Shown in pieces: positions 1 through 6,030 of a stretch of DNA of 14,403 bases; position 1 is the stretch's first letter; every line of letters begins with the position of its first letter. The position numbers and the translations under genes are program-made. The notes below the pieces were generated by a model. It was given only the letters and a program-made list of their open reading frames with translations. It was not told the DNA's origin and searched no databases. This DNA comes from Cytophagales bacterium (GTDB lineage: Bacteria > Bacteroidota > Bacteroidia > Cytophagales > ES-bin-26). The stretch spans positions 1-14,403 of the forward strand of contig JACMKY010000629.1 of assembly GCA_014379925.1 (NCBI GenBank), given 5' to 3'.

Positions 1-59
1 CGGGTACGAACTGCATCAGTCAAAGCAATAATGAGTTTGGTAGGTGTTACCCATCTTAC

Positions 60-88
60 CCATCGGATGGCTCAGAGCCATCCGATGG
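60..88. repeat. Perfect 29-bp palindrome
   Basis: The arms CCATCGGATGGCTC (60-73) and GAGCCATCCGATGG (75-88) are perfect reverse complements around one central base. Four T's follow at 97-100 on the plus strand, but 8 bases away, so this is not a convincing intrinsic terminator. It lies directly upstream of decayed toxin-antitoxin fragments and could be a dispersed intergenic palindrome or the scar of an insertion. Its function is unknown. Confidence 0.75.
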
Positions 89-111
89 ATCGAACGTTTT
101 ATAGGTACTGA

Positions 112-231
112 AATTTGTATTATTCCGCAAAAGAGAAATTGCTGGCTCAATGGTTACAAGTGCCTCTATTGACGGCTGACCAAGGATTTGAGAAAACAAA
201 TGGCTTGGATTTGGTTCTAGCAGATTCTTGA
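112..231 (+). pseudogene. C-terminal fragment of a PIN-domain toxin
   Basis: The open frame after a stop at 109-111 reads NLYYSAKEKLLAQW, then the stretch VPLLTADQGFEK, and ends at TGA 229-231. The hydrophobic strand followed by LTAD and an aromatic residue is the usual last strand and fourth acidic residue of PIN-domain (VapC-like) ribonucleases. No start codon or N-terminal half with the LDTN-type motif is present upstream in any frame, so only about 40 residues of a roughly 130-residue toxin remain. The last residues overlap the first codons of the DUF433 fragment in another frame, so a deletion or recombination junction lies near 205-229. Family assignment rests on a short motif and is tentative. 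Confidence 0.45.
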
Positions 232-325
232 GGCTCATCCGCGTCTGACAAGAGAAGACATCGCTGCCGCTCTGCTGTTCGCCGCCCGGTCACTGCCTAA
301 GTCCTTCCCAGGAAAAGCGGCGTGA
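221..325 (+). pseudogene. C-terminal fragment of a DUF433 antitoxin
   Basis: The frame opens just after a TAG at 218-220 and reads QILEAHPRLTREDIAAALLF and then AARSLP, ending at TGA 323-325. This matches the C-terminal helical part of DUF433 proteins (a 'hPxLt.edI.aAL.YAa' pattern), which are usually antitoxins of DUF5615 toxins. The N-terminal half with the GKPxIxGTR motif is missing and there is no start codon. Its stop overlaps the GTG of the next fragment by four bases (GTGA, 322-325), the coupling expected of an original DUF433-DUF5615 pair. This is a remnant, not a functional gene. Confidence 0.7.
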
Positions 326-375
326 ACCTGCTGGCGGATGAAAGCGTTGGTCGCCTCGTAGTTGAAAGGATTGTC
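322..375 (+). pseudogene. N-terminal fragment of a DUF5615 PIN-like toxin
   Basis: GTG at 322 starts the peptide MNLLADESVGRLVVERI. This is the standard N-terminus of DUF5615 (Mut7-C/PIN-like) toxins, which open with a hydrophobic strand and the acidic motif LADE(S/N)V. After about 17 residues the similarity stops. The frame happens to stay open and runs into the downstream antitoxin, giving a chimeric 111-codon reading frame (322-657). A complete DUF5615 protein is about 110-120 residues, so most of the toxin is gone. The end coordinate marks where recognisable similarity ends. Its stop/start overlap with the preceding DUF433 fragment supports the assignment. Confidence 0.65.
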
Positions 376-407
376 CGCCTGACCACTCGCACCGGTTCGT
401 ACTCAAT

Positions 408-437
408 TTTGTTTTACCGTTTAGTTACCTATTTTTG
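408..437 (+). promoter_or_regulatory. Bacteroidota-type promoter for the antitoxin-toxin pair
   Basis: TTTG at 408-411 and TATTTTTG at 430-437 fit the Bacteroidota sigma-ABfr consensus (TTTG at -33, TAnnTTTG at -7). The spacer is 18 bp, slightly under the usual 19-21. The predicted transcription start near 443-445 lies about 25 bp before the antitoxin ATG at 469. This supports reading 469, not the GTG at 322, as the true antitoxin start. The call is by motif only. Confidence 0.5.
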
Positions 438-468
438 TAAAGCCTCGCGGGCTATCCCCTTTGCTGCC

Positions 469-657
469 ATGATTTTTACTGTAGAACTCAAAAAAGATTA
501 CGCCCTGCGCATCCTGGAAGATTTGCAACTAATGGATGCCATTACACTCAAACTAGTGGACCAGACTCAGCCGGAAAAAAAGAAGACTTTCCGGGCTGTG
601 CGGATAAACACGAAGGGCTTTACCTTCAACCGGGAGGAAGCCAATGCCCGGCGATAG
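469..657 (+). CDS. Antitoxin of a PIN-toxin pair
   Basis: Small 62-residue protein starting MIFTVELKKDYALRILEDLQ and ending with TKGFTFNREEANAR. The lysine/acid-rich start followed by 'ALxxLEDLQ' and the C-terminal 'TKGFxFxREEANxR' signature are recognisable from small Bacteroidota antitoxins encoded just upstream of PIN toxins; I know the pattern but not a formal family name. I chose ATG 469 because a promoter match ends 31 bp upstream and the 49 codons before it in the same frame come from a DUF5615 fragment and a promoter spacer. It overlaps the PIN gene by 14 bp, so the two are translationally coupled. By analogy it should bind and neutralise the PIN nuclease and may autoregulate. Confidence 0.7.
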   Translation: MIFTVELKKDYALRILEDLQLMDAITLKLVDQTQPEKKKTFRAVRINTKGFTFNREEANARR

Positions 658-1054
658 GAGCTTCCTCGACACGAATGTGTTGGTGTATGCCTACTCGGCC
701 GATGACCTAGTGAAACAAGCGCAAGCACTAGCGGTGTGCCAACTGGATGATGCCGTGATTTCTACCCAGGTGGTGCAGGAGCTTATTAACACGTTTCGCC
801 GCAAATTCTCCTTGGACTGGTCCGCCTTAGAACGGCTTCGGGCAGAACTGGTCAGTAATTACCCGATACACATTAACACTTTAACTACAATCCAAATAGC
901 CCTTCGACTGGCGAATCGCTACCAGTTCTCCTGGTTTGATGCTATTCTTGTCGCCGCTGCCCTGGAAACGGAAGCAACCTTGCTCTACAGCGAAGATTTG
1001 CAGGATGGACAAGTGATTGACGGCCTGCTTACCATTCGCAATCCTTTTGTTTGA
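644..1054 (+). CDS. PIN-domain (VapC-like) ribonuclease toxin
   Basis: This 136-residue protein is a complete PIN domain, normal for a VapC-type toxin. The metal-binding acidic residues are visible: D9 in FLDTNVLVYAY, E46 in QVVQELINTF, D99 in FSWFDAILVAAAL, and the last acidic cluster around E117/D118/D121 in LYSEDLQDG. Such proteins cleave RNA (often tRNA or rRNA) with Mg2+ and are held inactive by the upstream antitoxin, whose 3' end it overlaps by 14 bp. The gene converges on leuA with a 69-bp gap, where I see only a weak 6-bp inverted repeat (1056-1061/1072-1077) without a T-run. All catalytic positions are present, so the toxin appears intact. The RNA target cannot be inferred. Confidence 0.85.
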   Translation: MPGDRSFLDTNVLVYAYSADDLVKQAQALAVCQLDDAVISTQVVQELINTFRRKFSLDWSALERLRAELVSNYPIHINTLTTIQIALRLANRYQFSWFDAILVAAALETEATLLYSEDLQDGQVIDGLLTIRNPFV

Positions 1055-1123
1055 CAGCTCTGCAAAAACCAAGAGCTCCGTTATCAGGGCTTCTTCATTT
1101 CCAACAAACCAATTATTGGGAGG

Positions 1124-2287
1124 CTACCCCGGCCGCTCCACGCGCATCAGCGTCAGCAGTTCGACCAGGTCCTCGTTCTCCACCACTTTCCGGGTGTCGG
1201 CCACGGTCAGGAAGCGTTCATAAACGCCGTCCATTTCGGTTTTGCCGAAGCTGTAGCCCAGCAGTTCGAGGCGGTGGCGCAGGGCTGCCCGTCCGCTGCG
1301 GGCCGAGAGGATGATGGAGGAGTTGGGAACCCCCACGTCGTTGGGATTGATGATTTCGTAGTTCTCGGGGTTCTTCAGGAAACCGTCCTGATGGATGCCG
1401 GAGGAATGCGCGAAGGCGTGCTTGCCCACGATGGCCTTGTTGGCCTGCACGGGCATGTGCATCAGTTCGGCAACCAGGCGGCTAATGGGGTAAATCTTCT
1501 GCGTCTGGATGTTGGTTTCGTAGCCTAGGTCCTTGTGCACTTTGAGGATCATCGCGATTTCTTCCAGTGAGGTGTTGCCCGCCCGTTCGCCGATGCCGTT
1601 AATGGTCACCTCCACCTGGCGCGCGCCGTTGGTGATGCCGGCCAGGGTGTTGGCCGTGGCCAGCCCCAGGTCGTTGTGGCAATGCACGGAAATGGTGGCC
1701 TGGTCCACGTTGCGCACGTGGTCGAACACGTACTTGATGCGCTTGCCGTACAACTCGGGCAGGCAGTAGCCCGTCGTGTCGGGGATATTGACGACGGTGG
1801 CACCCGCACCGATAACGGCCTCGGTCAGTTGGCAGAGGAAATCCAGGTCGGCGCGGCCCGCGTCTTCGGCGTAGAATTCCACGTCGTCCACCAGGTTGCG
1901 GGCGTACTTGACGGCCCATACCGCTTGTTCGAGGATTCGTTCGCGGGTGCTGTTGAATTTGTTCTTGATGTGCATGTCGGAGGCGCCGATGCCGGTGTGG
2001 ATGCGCTTGCGCCGGGCGAATTTCAGGGCCGCCGCCGCCGCGTCAATATCCTCCTTCTTGCAGCGCGACAAACCACAGACCACGGGCTCCTTGACGGCCT
2101 TGGCAATTTCCACCACCGAATTAAAATCGCCGGGGCTGGAGATGGGAAATCCGGCCTCGATGATATCCACGCCGAGCGATTCCAACTCCAGGGCCACCTC
2201 GATCTTTTCCCGGGTGGTCAGTTGGCAACCCGGCACTTGTTCGCCATCGCGCAGGGTGGTGTCGAAAATGTGTACTTTCTGGCTCAT
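1124..2287 (-). CDS. leuA: 2-isopropylmalate synthase (short form)
   Basis: Catalyses the first committed step of leucine synthesis: acetyl-CoA plus 2-oxoisovalerate to 2-isopropylmalate. The HMGL-like TIM barrel fills the protein: FDTTLRDGEQVPG near the N-terminus (catalytic R and metal-binding D), VHCHNDLGLATAN (metal-binding histidines) in the middle, then the family-typical HMPVQANKAIVG and FAHSSGIHQDG. At 387 residues it stops at the subdomain around VYERFLTVADTRKVVENEDL, so it lacks the roughly 120-residue C-terminal leucine-binding domain of the ~520-aa E. coli type. Short forms are common in Bacteroidota as far as I know, so I read this as normal rather than truncated. It is the last gene of the operon, 181 bp downstream of leuB. 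Confidence 0.93.
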   Translation of the reverse strand: MSQKVHIFDTTLRDGEQVPGCQLTTREKIEVALELESLGVDIIEAGFPISSPGDFNSVVEIAKAVKEPVVCGLSRCKKEDIDAAAAALKFARRKRIHTGIGASDMHIKNKFNSTRERILEQAVWAVKYARNLVDDVEFYAEDAGRADLDFLCQLTEAVIGAGATVVNIPDTTGYCLPELYGKRIKYVFDHVRNVDQATISVHCHNDLGLATANTLAGITNGARQVEVTINGIGERAGNTSLEEIAMILKVHKDLGYETNIQTQKIYPISRLVAELMHMPVQANKAIVGKHAFAHSSGIHQDGFLKNPENYEIINPNDVGVPNSSIILSARSGRAALRHRLELLGYSFGKTEMDGVYERFLTVADTRKVVENEDLVELLTLMRVERPG

Positions 2288-2468
2288 GGGCAGGGTGATT
2301 GATGGTTGGTAGTGGTTGGTGGAGGAGATTAGAATAGGTAATTGCTTTTGACTAACAACCCGTCACAACTTTTAAAAGTAAGAAAAAAATTTATTAATCG
2401 TTTTTTCGCAATGCACTGTATTTTTAAAGCCGTTGGCGGTAGTGCTTAAATGAAACAGTAATCCAAGC
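2288..2468 (-). promoter_or_regulatory. leuB-leuA spacer with AT-rich tract and 12-bp palindrome
   Basis: This 181-bp gap is much longer than the other leuD/leuB junction and far more AT-rich. It contains a perfect palindrome ACTTTTAAAAGT at 2368-2379 and a poly-A/poly-T tract with a weak A7/T7 inverted repeat around 2382-2407. Read on the minus strand, TAAATTTT resembles the -7 box, but no well-spaced TTTG lies upstream. A separate leuA promoter or operator is plausible but not shown. Confidence 0.3.
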
Positions 2469-3542
2469 CTAAATCCGCTCCGTCACTTTCTTACCCATTG
2501 CTTCGGTATTCAGCACCTTCTCCCCGGGTGTGCGGGCGTCCGCAATGTCGGCCGTGCGAAAGCCTTCGCGCAACGTCTGTGCTACTGCTTCCGTCACGGC
2601 GTCGGCTTCGGGTTTGAGACCGAACGAAATGTCCAGCATCAGCGAGGCCGACAAAATGGACGCCAGCGGATTGGCCACGTCCTTGCCGGCGATATCGTGC
2701 GCCGAACCGTGGATGGGTTCGTACAAGCCCACGGTATCGCCCAGTGAGGCGGAGGCCAGCATGCCCATCGAGCCGGCGATCTGCGAGGCTTCGTCGGTGA
2801 GGATGTCGCCGAAGAGGTTGCCGGTCAATACCACGTCGAACGAGCGCGGATCTTTGATGAGCTTCATGGCGGCCGTATCCACGAAGAGGTGCTCCACCGT
2901 TACGTCGGGGTACTGACGGGCCAGGTCGTTGACCACTTCGCGCCACAGCCGGGACGATTCCAGTACGTTGGCCTTGTCCACGGAGGTCAGCTTCCGGCGG
3001 CGGCTCCGGGCGGCCTCGAAGGCTTTGCGGGCGATGCGCTCCACTTCGTAGCGGGCGTACACCATGGTATCGTAGGCAACGTTGCCACCTTCCCGACGGC
3101 CCCTTTCGCCGAAATACACGTCGCCGGTCAGTTCGCGGAAGAAAAGGATATCGGCTCCCTTCAACACCTCGGGCTTGATGGGGGAGGCATCCAACAGTTC
3201 GTCAAACGGCTTGATGGGGCGGAGGTTGGCAAACAGGCCCAACTCCTTGCGGATCTTCAGCAAGCCCTGTTCCGGCCTTACCGAAAGCGAAGGATCGTTG
3301 TCGTAGTCGGGATGGCCCACCGCCCCGAACAGAATGGCATCGGTGGCGCGCGCTTTCTCAATCGTTTCGTCGGGAAGCGGACTGCCGGTGGCTTCGATGG
3401 CCGCGTGGCCGATCAGGGCTTCCTCAAAAACAAACCGGTGGCCAAACTTCTCGCCCACCCTTTCCAATACCCGTTTCCCGCAGGCGGTCACTTCCTTCCC
3501 AATCCCGTCGCCGGGAATAACCAGAACGCGATAAGTCTTCAT
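2469..3542 (-). CDS. leuB: 3-isopropylmalate dehydrogenase
   Basis: NAD-dependent oxidative decarboxylation of 3-isopropylmalate to 2-oxoisocaproate, the third leucine-specific reaction. The 357 residues match the usual 350-360. Visible motifs are PGDGIGKEV (10-18), the LLKIRKELGLFANLRP segment with substrate-binding arginines (R98, R108), FFRELTGDVYFGERG with R136 and catalytic Y143, catalytic K190 in TSVDKANVL, metal-binding D222, D246 and D250 in the VDTAAM and GNLFGDILTDEASQ segments, and the NAD loop HGSAHDIAGKDVANP (278-292). The gene follows leuD by 21 bp on the same strand, consistent with one transcript. No defect is visible. Confidence 0.96.
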   Translation of the reverse strand: MKTYRVLVIPGDGIGKEVTACGKRVLERVGEKFGHRFVFEEALIGHAAIEATGSPLPDETIEKARATDAILFGAVGHPDYDNDPSLSVRPEQGLLKIRKELGLFANLRPIKPFDELLDASPIKPEVLKGADILFFRELTGDVYFGERGRREGGNVAYDTMVYARYEVERIARKAFEAARSRRRKLTSVDKANVLESSRLWREVVNDLARQYPDVTVEHLFVDTAAMKLIKDPRSFDVVLTGNLFGDILTDEASQIAGSMGMLASASLGDTVGLYEPIHGSAHDIAGKDVANPLASILSASLMLDISFGLKPEADAVTEAVAQTLREGFRTADIADARTPGEKVLNTEAMGKKVTERI

Positions 3543-3563
3543 TTTTCTTCGTGCCTTGGGGTC

Positions 3564-4172
3564 TTAGTAGCTGCGTACCCGTTCGTAAGCCAAAATTTGG
3601 TCTTTCAGACTCAAGAGGTAGTCGATGTCGTCGTAGCCGTTGAGGAGACAGGCTTTTTTGTAGGGATTGATGTCAAACGTTTCGGACGTGCCGTCCGCCA
3701 GGCTGATGCGTTGGTTCTCCAGGTCGATTCGGATGGGCGAATCCGGGTTTTGCGACAGCATCTCCCAGGTTTTATCCAGGAAGTCGTCCGACACCTGTAC
3801 CGGCAGTAAACTATTATTCAACGCATTTCCCTTGAAAATATCGGCAAAGAAGCTCGATACCACCACGCGGAAGCCGTAATCGTACAGGGCCCACGCGGCG
3901 TGTTCGCGGCTGGAACCGCAGCCGAAGTTCTTGCCCGCCACCAGGATTTTTCCCTGCCGCCCCGGATCATTCAGCACGAAATCCGGTTTGGCATTTCCCT
4001 CGCCGTCGTATCGCCAATCACGGAACAGGTTATCGCCGAAGCCTTCGCGCGTGGTGGCCTTCAGAAACCGGGATGGGATGATCTGGTCCGTGTCGATGTT
4101 CTCGATGGGCAGTGGCACGGCCGGGGAAACGAGGGAAATGAATTTTTCTTTTTGCATGGATTGAAAAATCAT
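3564..4172 (-). CDS. leuD: 3-isopropylmalate dehydratase small subunit
   Basis: Small (swivel-domain) subunit of isopropylmalate isomerase, which pairs with LeuC to interconvert 2- and 3-isopropylmalate. The 202 residues are normal. It shows the conserved ENIDTDQIIPSRFLK segment near residues 24-38 and NFGCGSSREHAAWAL (82-96), followed by SSFFADIFKGNALNN. Two starts are possible: ATG 4172 (MIFQSMQKEK...) overlaps the DUF433 stop as ATGA, while the sixth residue is another methionine (4157) that gives a more typical N-terminus (MQKEKF). The overlap suggests translational coupling to the inserted DUF433 gene. Function depends on LeuC, whose reading frame is interrupted here. Confidence 0.94.
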   Translation of the reverse strand: MIFQSMQKEKFISLVSPAVPLPIENIDTDQIIPSRFLKATTREGFGDNLFRDWRYDGEGNAKPDFVLNDPGRQGKILVAGKNFGCGSSREHAAWALYDYGFRVVVSSFFADIFKGNALNNSLLPVQVSDDFLDKTWEMLSQNPDSPIRIDLENQRISLADGTSETFDINPYKKACLLNGYDDIDYLLSLKDQILAYERVRSY

Positions 4173-4417
4173 GACAGGCTTTTCTCCAATGGGACAAACG
4201 TACTACGCTTCAACATTTGCGAGGCGAACAACAAACAAGCGTAGATATCCTTCGTTTTCAAACAGGCATATTCATCCAGAATCTGCTGGTGCGTGACTCC
4301 CCTTGCCAACAGACCAACGATGAACTGAACGGATAAACGGGTACCCTTGATAACCGGCTTTCCGGTGAGAATACGGGGATTCAGTTCTATCCGATTGAGA
4401 AGTTCGTGGTTGTCCAT
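4169..4417 (-). CDS. Orphan DUF433 protein inside the leu operon
   Basis: The 82-residue product starts MDNHELLNRIELNPRILTGK and continues PVIKGTRLSV, then VGLLARGVTHQQILDEYACL and KDIYACLLFA. GKPVIKGTR plus the 'LLARGxTxxQILxEY' helix is the diagnostic DUF433 pattern, a winged-helix-like domain mostly known as the antitoxin of DUF5615 toxins. No DUF5615 partner follows; the next gene is leuD, which its stop overlaps by ATGA. The gene starts 23 bp after leuC. A longer in-frame extension upstream is only the shadow of leuC, so I start at ATG 4417. It may be a captured antitoxin or a repurposed DNA-binding regulator; the role is unknown. Confidence 0.85.
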   Translation of the reverse strand: MDNHELLNRIELNPRILTGKPVIKGTRLSVQFIVGLLARGVTHQQILDEYACLKTKDIYACLLFASQMLKRSTFVPLEKSLS

Positions 4418-4440
4418 ATTGTTCAAAATTAATTTGGAGT

Positions 4441-5841
4441 TCAAATCATCTCCCGCACGTCGGTGACCTGGCCGGTGACGGCCGCCGCCGCCGCCGAAAG
4501 CGGACTGACCAGAAACGTGCGCGCCCCCGGCCCCTGCCGGCCCTCGAAGTTGCGGTTGGACGTGGAAACGCAGTATTTGCCCGCCGGCACCTTGTCTTCG
4601 TTCATGCCCAGGCAGGCCGAACAACCCGGGCCACGCAGTTCAAAACCCGCCTCCCGGAAAACGCGGTCCAGGCCCTCCTCCACGGCTTGCTTCTCCACCT
4701 GCTTCGAGCCGGGGATGATCCAGACCTCCACGTTGTCCGCTTTCTTTTTGCCCTTCACAAAATCGGCGACCAGCCGCAAATCCTCGATGCGGGCGTTGGT
4801 GCAGGAGCCGATGAATACGTAATCCACCGACTTGCCCAACAAGGACGATCCGGGCCGCAAGTCCATGTAGTCCAGCGATTTCTGGAAGGAAGCGTGCTCG
4901 CTCAGGTCGGATAACTCGGCCAGCGTCGGGATGCGGTCGGTCACGCGGATGCCCATGCCCGGGTTGGTACCGTAGGTGATCATCGGACCGATGTCGGCGG
5001 CATCAAACCGGTGTACCTGGTCGAACACCGCGTCGTCGTCCGTTTTCAGCGTCTTCCAATCGGCCACTGCCCGCTCAAAATCCGCGCCCTGGGGGGCGAA
5101 CTTCCGACCCCGGAGGTAGTCAAACGTGGTCTGATCGGGGGCAATGAGGCCGCCCCGGGCGCCCATCTCAATGCTCATGTTGCAAATCGTCATCCGGGCT
5201 TCCATCGAAAGGGCGGTGATCGTGTCGCCCGCGTATTCGACGAAATGGCCGTTGCCGCCGCTCGACGAAATTCGGGAAATGACGTAGAGGATGATGTCTT
5301 TGGACAAAACGCCCTTGCCCAGTTTTCCGTTGATTTCAATTTTCATCCGCTTGGGCCGGTGTTGCAGCGTGCACTGCGTGGCCATCACCTGTTCCACCTC
5401 GCTGGTGCCAATGCCGAAGGCAACGTTGCCGAAAGCCCCGTGCGTGGAGGTGTGGCTGTCGCCGCACACGATGGTCATTCCCGGCAGGGTTAGTCCCAGT
5501 TCCGGTCCGATGATGTGCACAATGCCCTGGAAAGGATGCAGCAAATCGTAGAGTTAGACGCCAAACTCGGCGCAGTTTTTTCGCAGGGTTTCCACCTGAA
5601 AGCGGGAAAGGGCTTCCTTAATGGGCAAGTGCTGTTCTTTGGTTGGTACGTTGTGGTCGGCGGTGGCGCTGGTGCGGTCGGTGCGGAACACGGGCAATCC
5701 GCGCGCGCGCAATCCCCCGAAAGCCTGCGGGCTGGTGACTTCGTGGATGAAGTGCCGGTCGATGTAGAGCACATCGGGGTATCCTTCGCGGCGGTTGACC
5801 ACGTGGCGTTCCCAGATCTTATCGAATAGCGTCGTTGCCAT
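4441..5841 (-). pseudogene. leuC: 3-isopropylmalate dehydratase large subunit with in-frame TAA
   Basis: Encodes the aconitase-type [4Fe-4S] large subunit that works with LeuD. Read through, it is about 466 codons, the normal LeuC length. From ATG 5841 it opens MATTLFDKIWERHVV and carries YIDRHFIHEVTSPQAF and TSATADHNVPT; downstream come GMTIVCGDSHTSTHGAFG, NMSIEMGARGGLIAPD, FIGSCTNARIEDL (first cluster Cys), GCSACLGMN (two cluster Cys) and STSNRNFEGRQG. At codon 96 (5554-5556) a TAA sits between ...CAEFGV and LYDLLHPFQG, where the family continues uninterrupted. No frameshift is involved; one base change from AAA, GAA or CAA would produce it. Without readthrough the enzyme would lose its C-terminal 80 percent. 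This may be a true nonsense mutation or a sequence error. Confidence 0.9.
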
Positions 5842-6030
5842 GTTGTTGAAGTTTATGAGTCGATGAGTAGCTTCGGTGCAATGCATTGACGGATGAGTCG
5901 ATATGTTGAAAGCTAACCGAGTGAGTTGACAGTTGGATTGTCCATTAATCCAACTCACAATCTCCGATTGACAACTTTCATTCTCCCCTTTCCACTCCTA
6001 AACTCATCAACTCATAAGCTCATCAACTCA
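5842..6030. repeat. Imperfect palindromic spacer between ilvA and leuC
   Basis: The ~186-bp gap is built of short repeats. Arm TTATGAGTCGATGAGT (5853-5868) is the reverse complement of ACTCATCAACTCATAA (6002-6017) with one mismatch. CTCATCAACTCA occurs twice in direct repeat (6003-6014, 6019-6030), the second copy running into the ilvA stop codon. ATGAGTCGAT also repeats at 5855-5864 and 5893-5902. The layout suggests a folded intergenic element within the operon transcript; no coding signal is seen. Confidence 0.6.
5931..5955. repeat. 9-bp hairpin at the centre of the ilvA-leuC spacer
   Basis: AGTTGGATT (5931-5939) pairs perfectly with AATCCAACT (5947-5955) around a 7-base loop. No T-run follows on either strand, so it is not an intrinsic terminator. 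It sits near the middle of the larger inverted-repeat spacer and could protect or process the mRNA between ilvA and leuC. Confidence 0.5.

Noticed and set aside
1056..1077. Inverted repeat AGCTCT/AGAGCT between the PIN gene and leuA as a bidirectional terminator
   Set aside because: Only 6 bp, 10-base loop and no T-run on either strand.
2889..3809. 306-codon plus-strand frame across leuB and leuD
   Set aside because: Crosses two real genes on the other strand and has shadow-type composition.
4418..4624. Upstream extension of the DUF433 frame
   Set aside because: It lies over the leuC C-terminus in another frame and is Gly/Arg-rich shadow sequence; DUF433 starts naturally at 4417.
4441..5544. 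A separate shorter leuC starting at TTG 5544
   Set aside because: It would lack the conserved N-terminal 95+ residues including the RHFIHE and TSATADHN segments; the adjacent TAA in the same frame is better read as an interruption of one gene.
5842..5958. Upstream extension of leuC by 39 codons
   Set aside because: The family N-terminus MATTLFDKIWERHVV begins at 5841; the extension covers the palindromic spacer.
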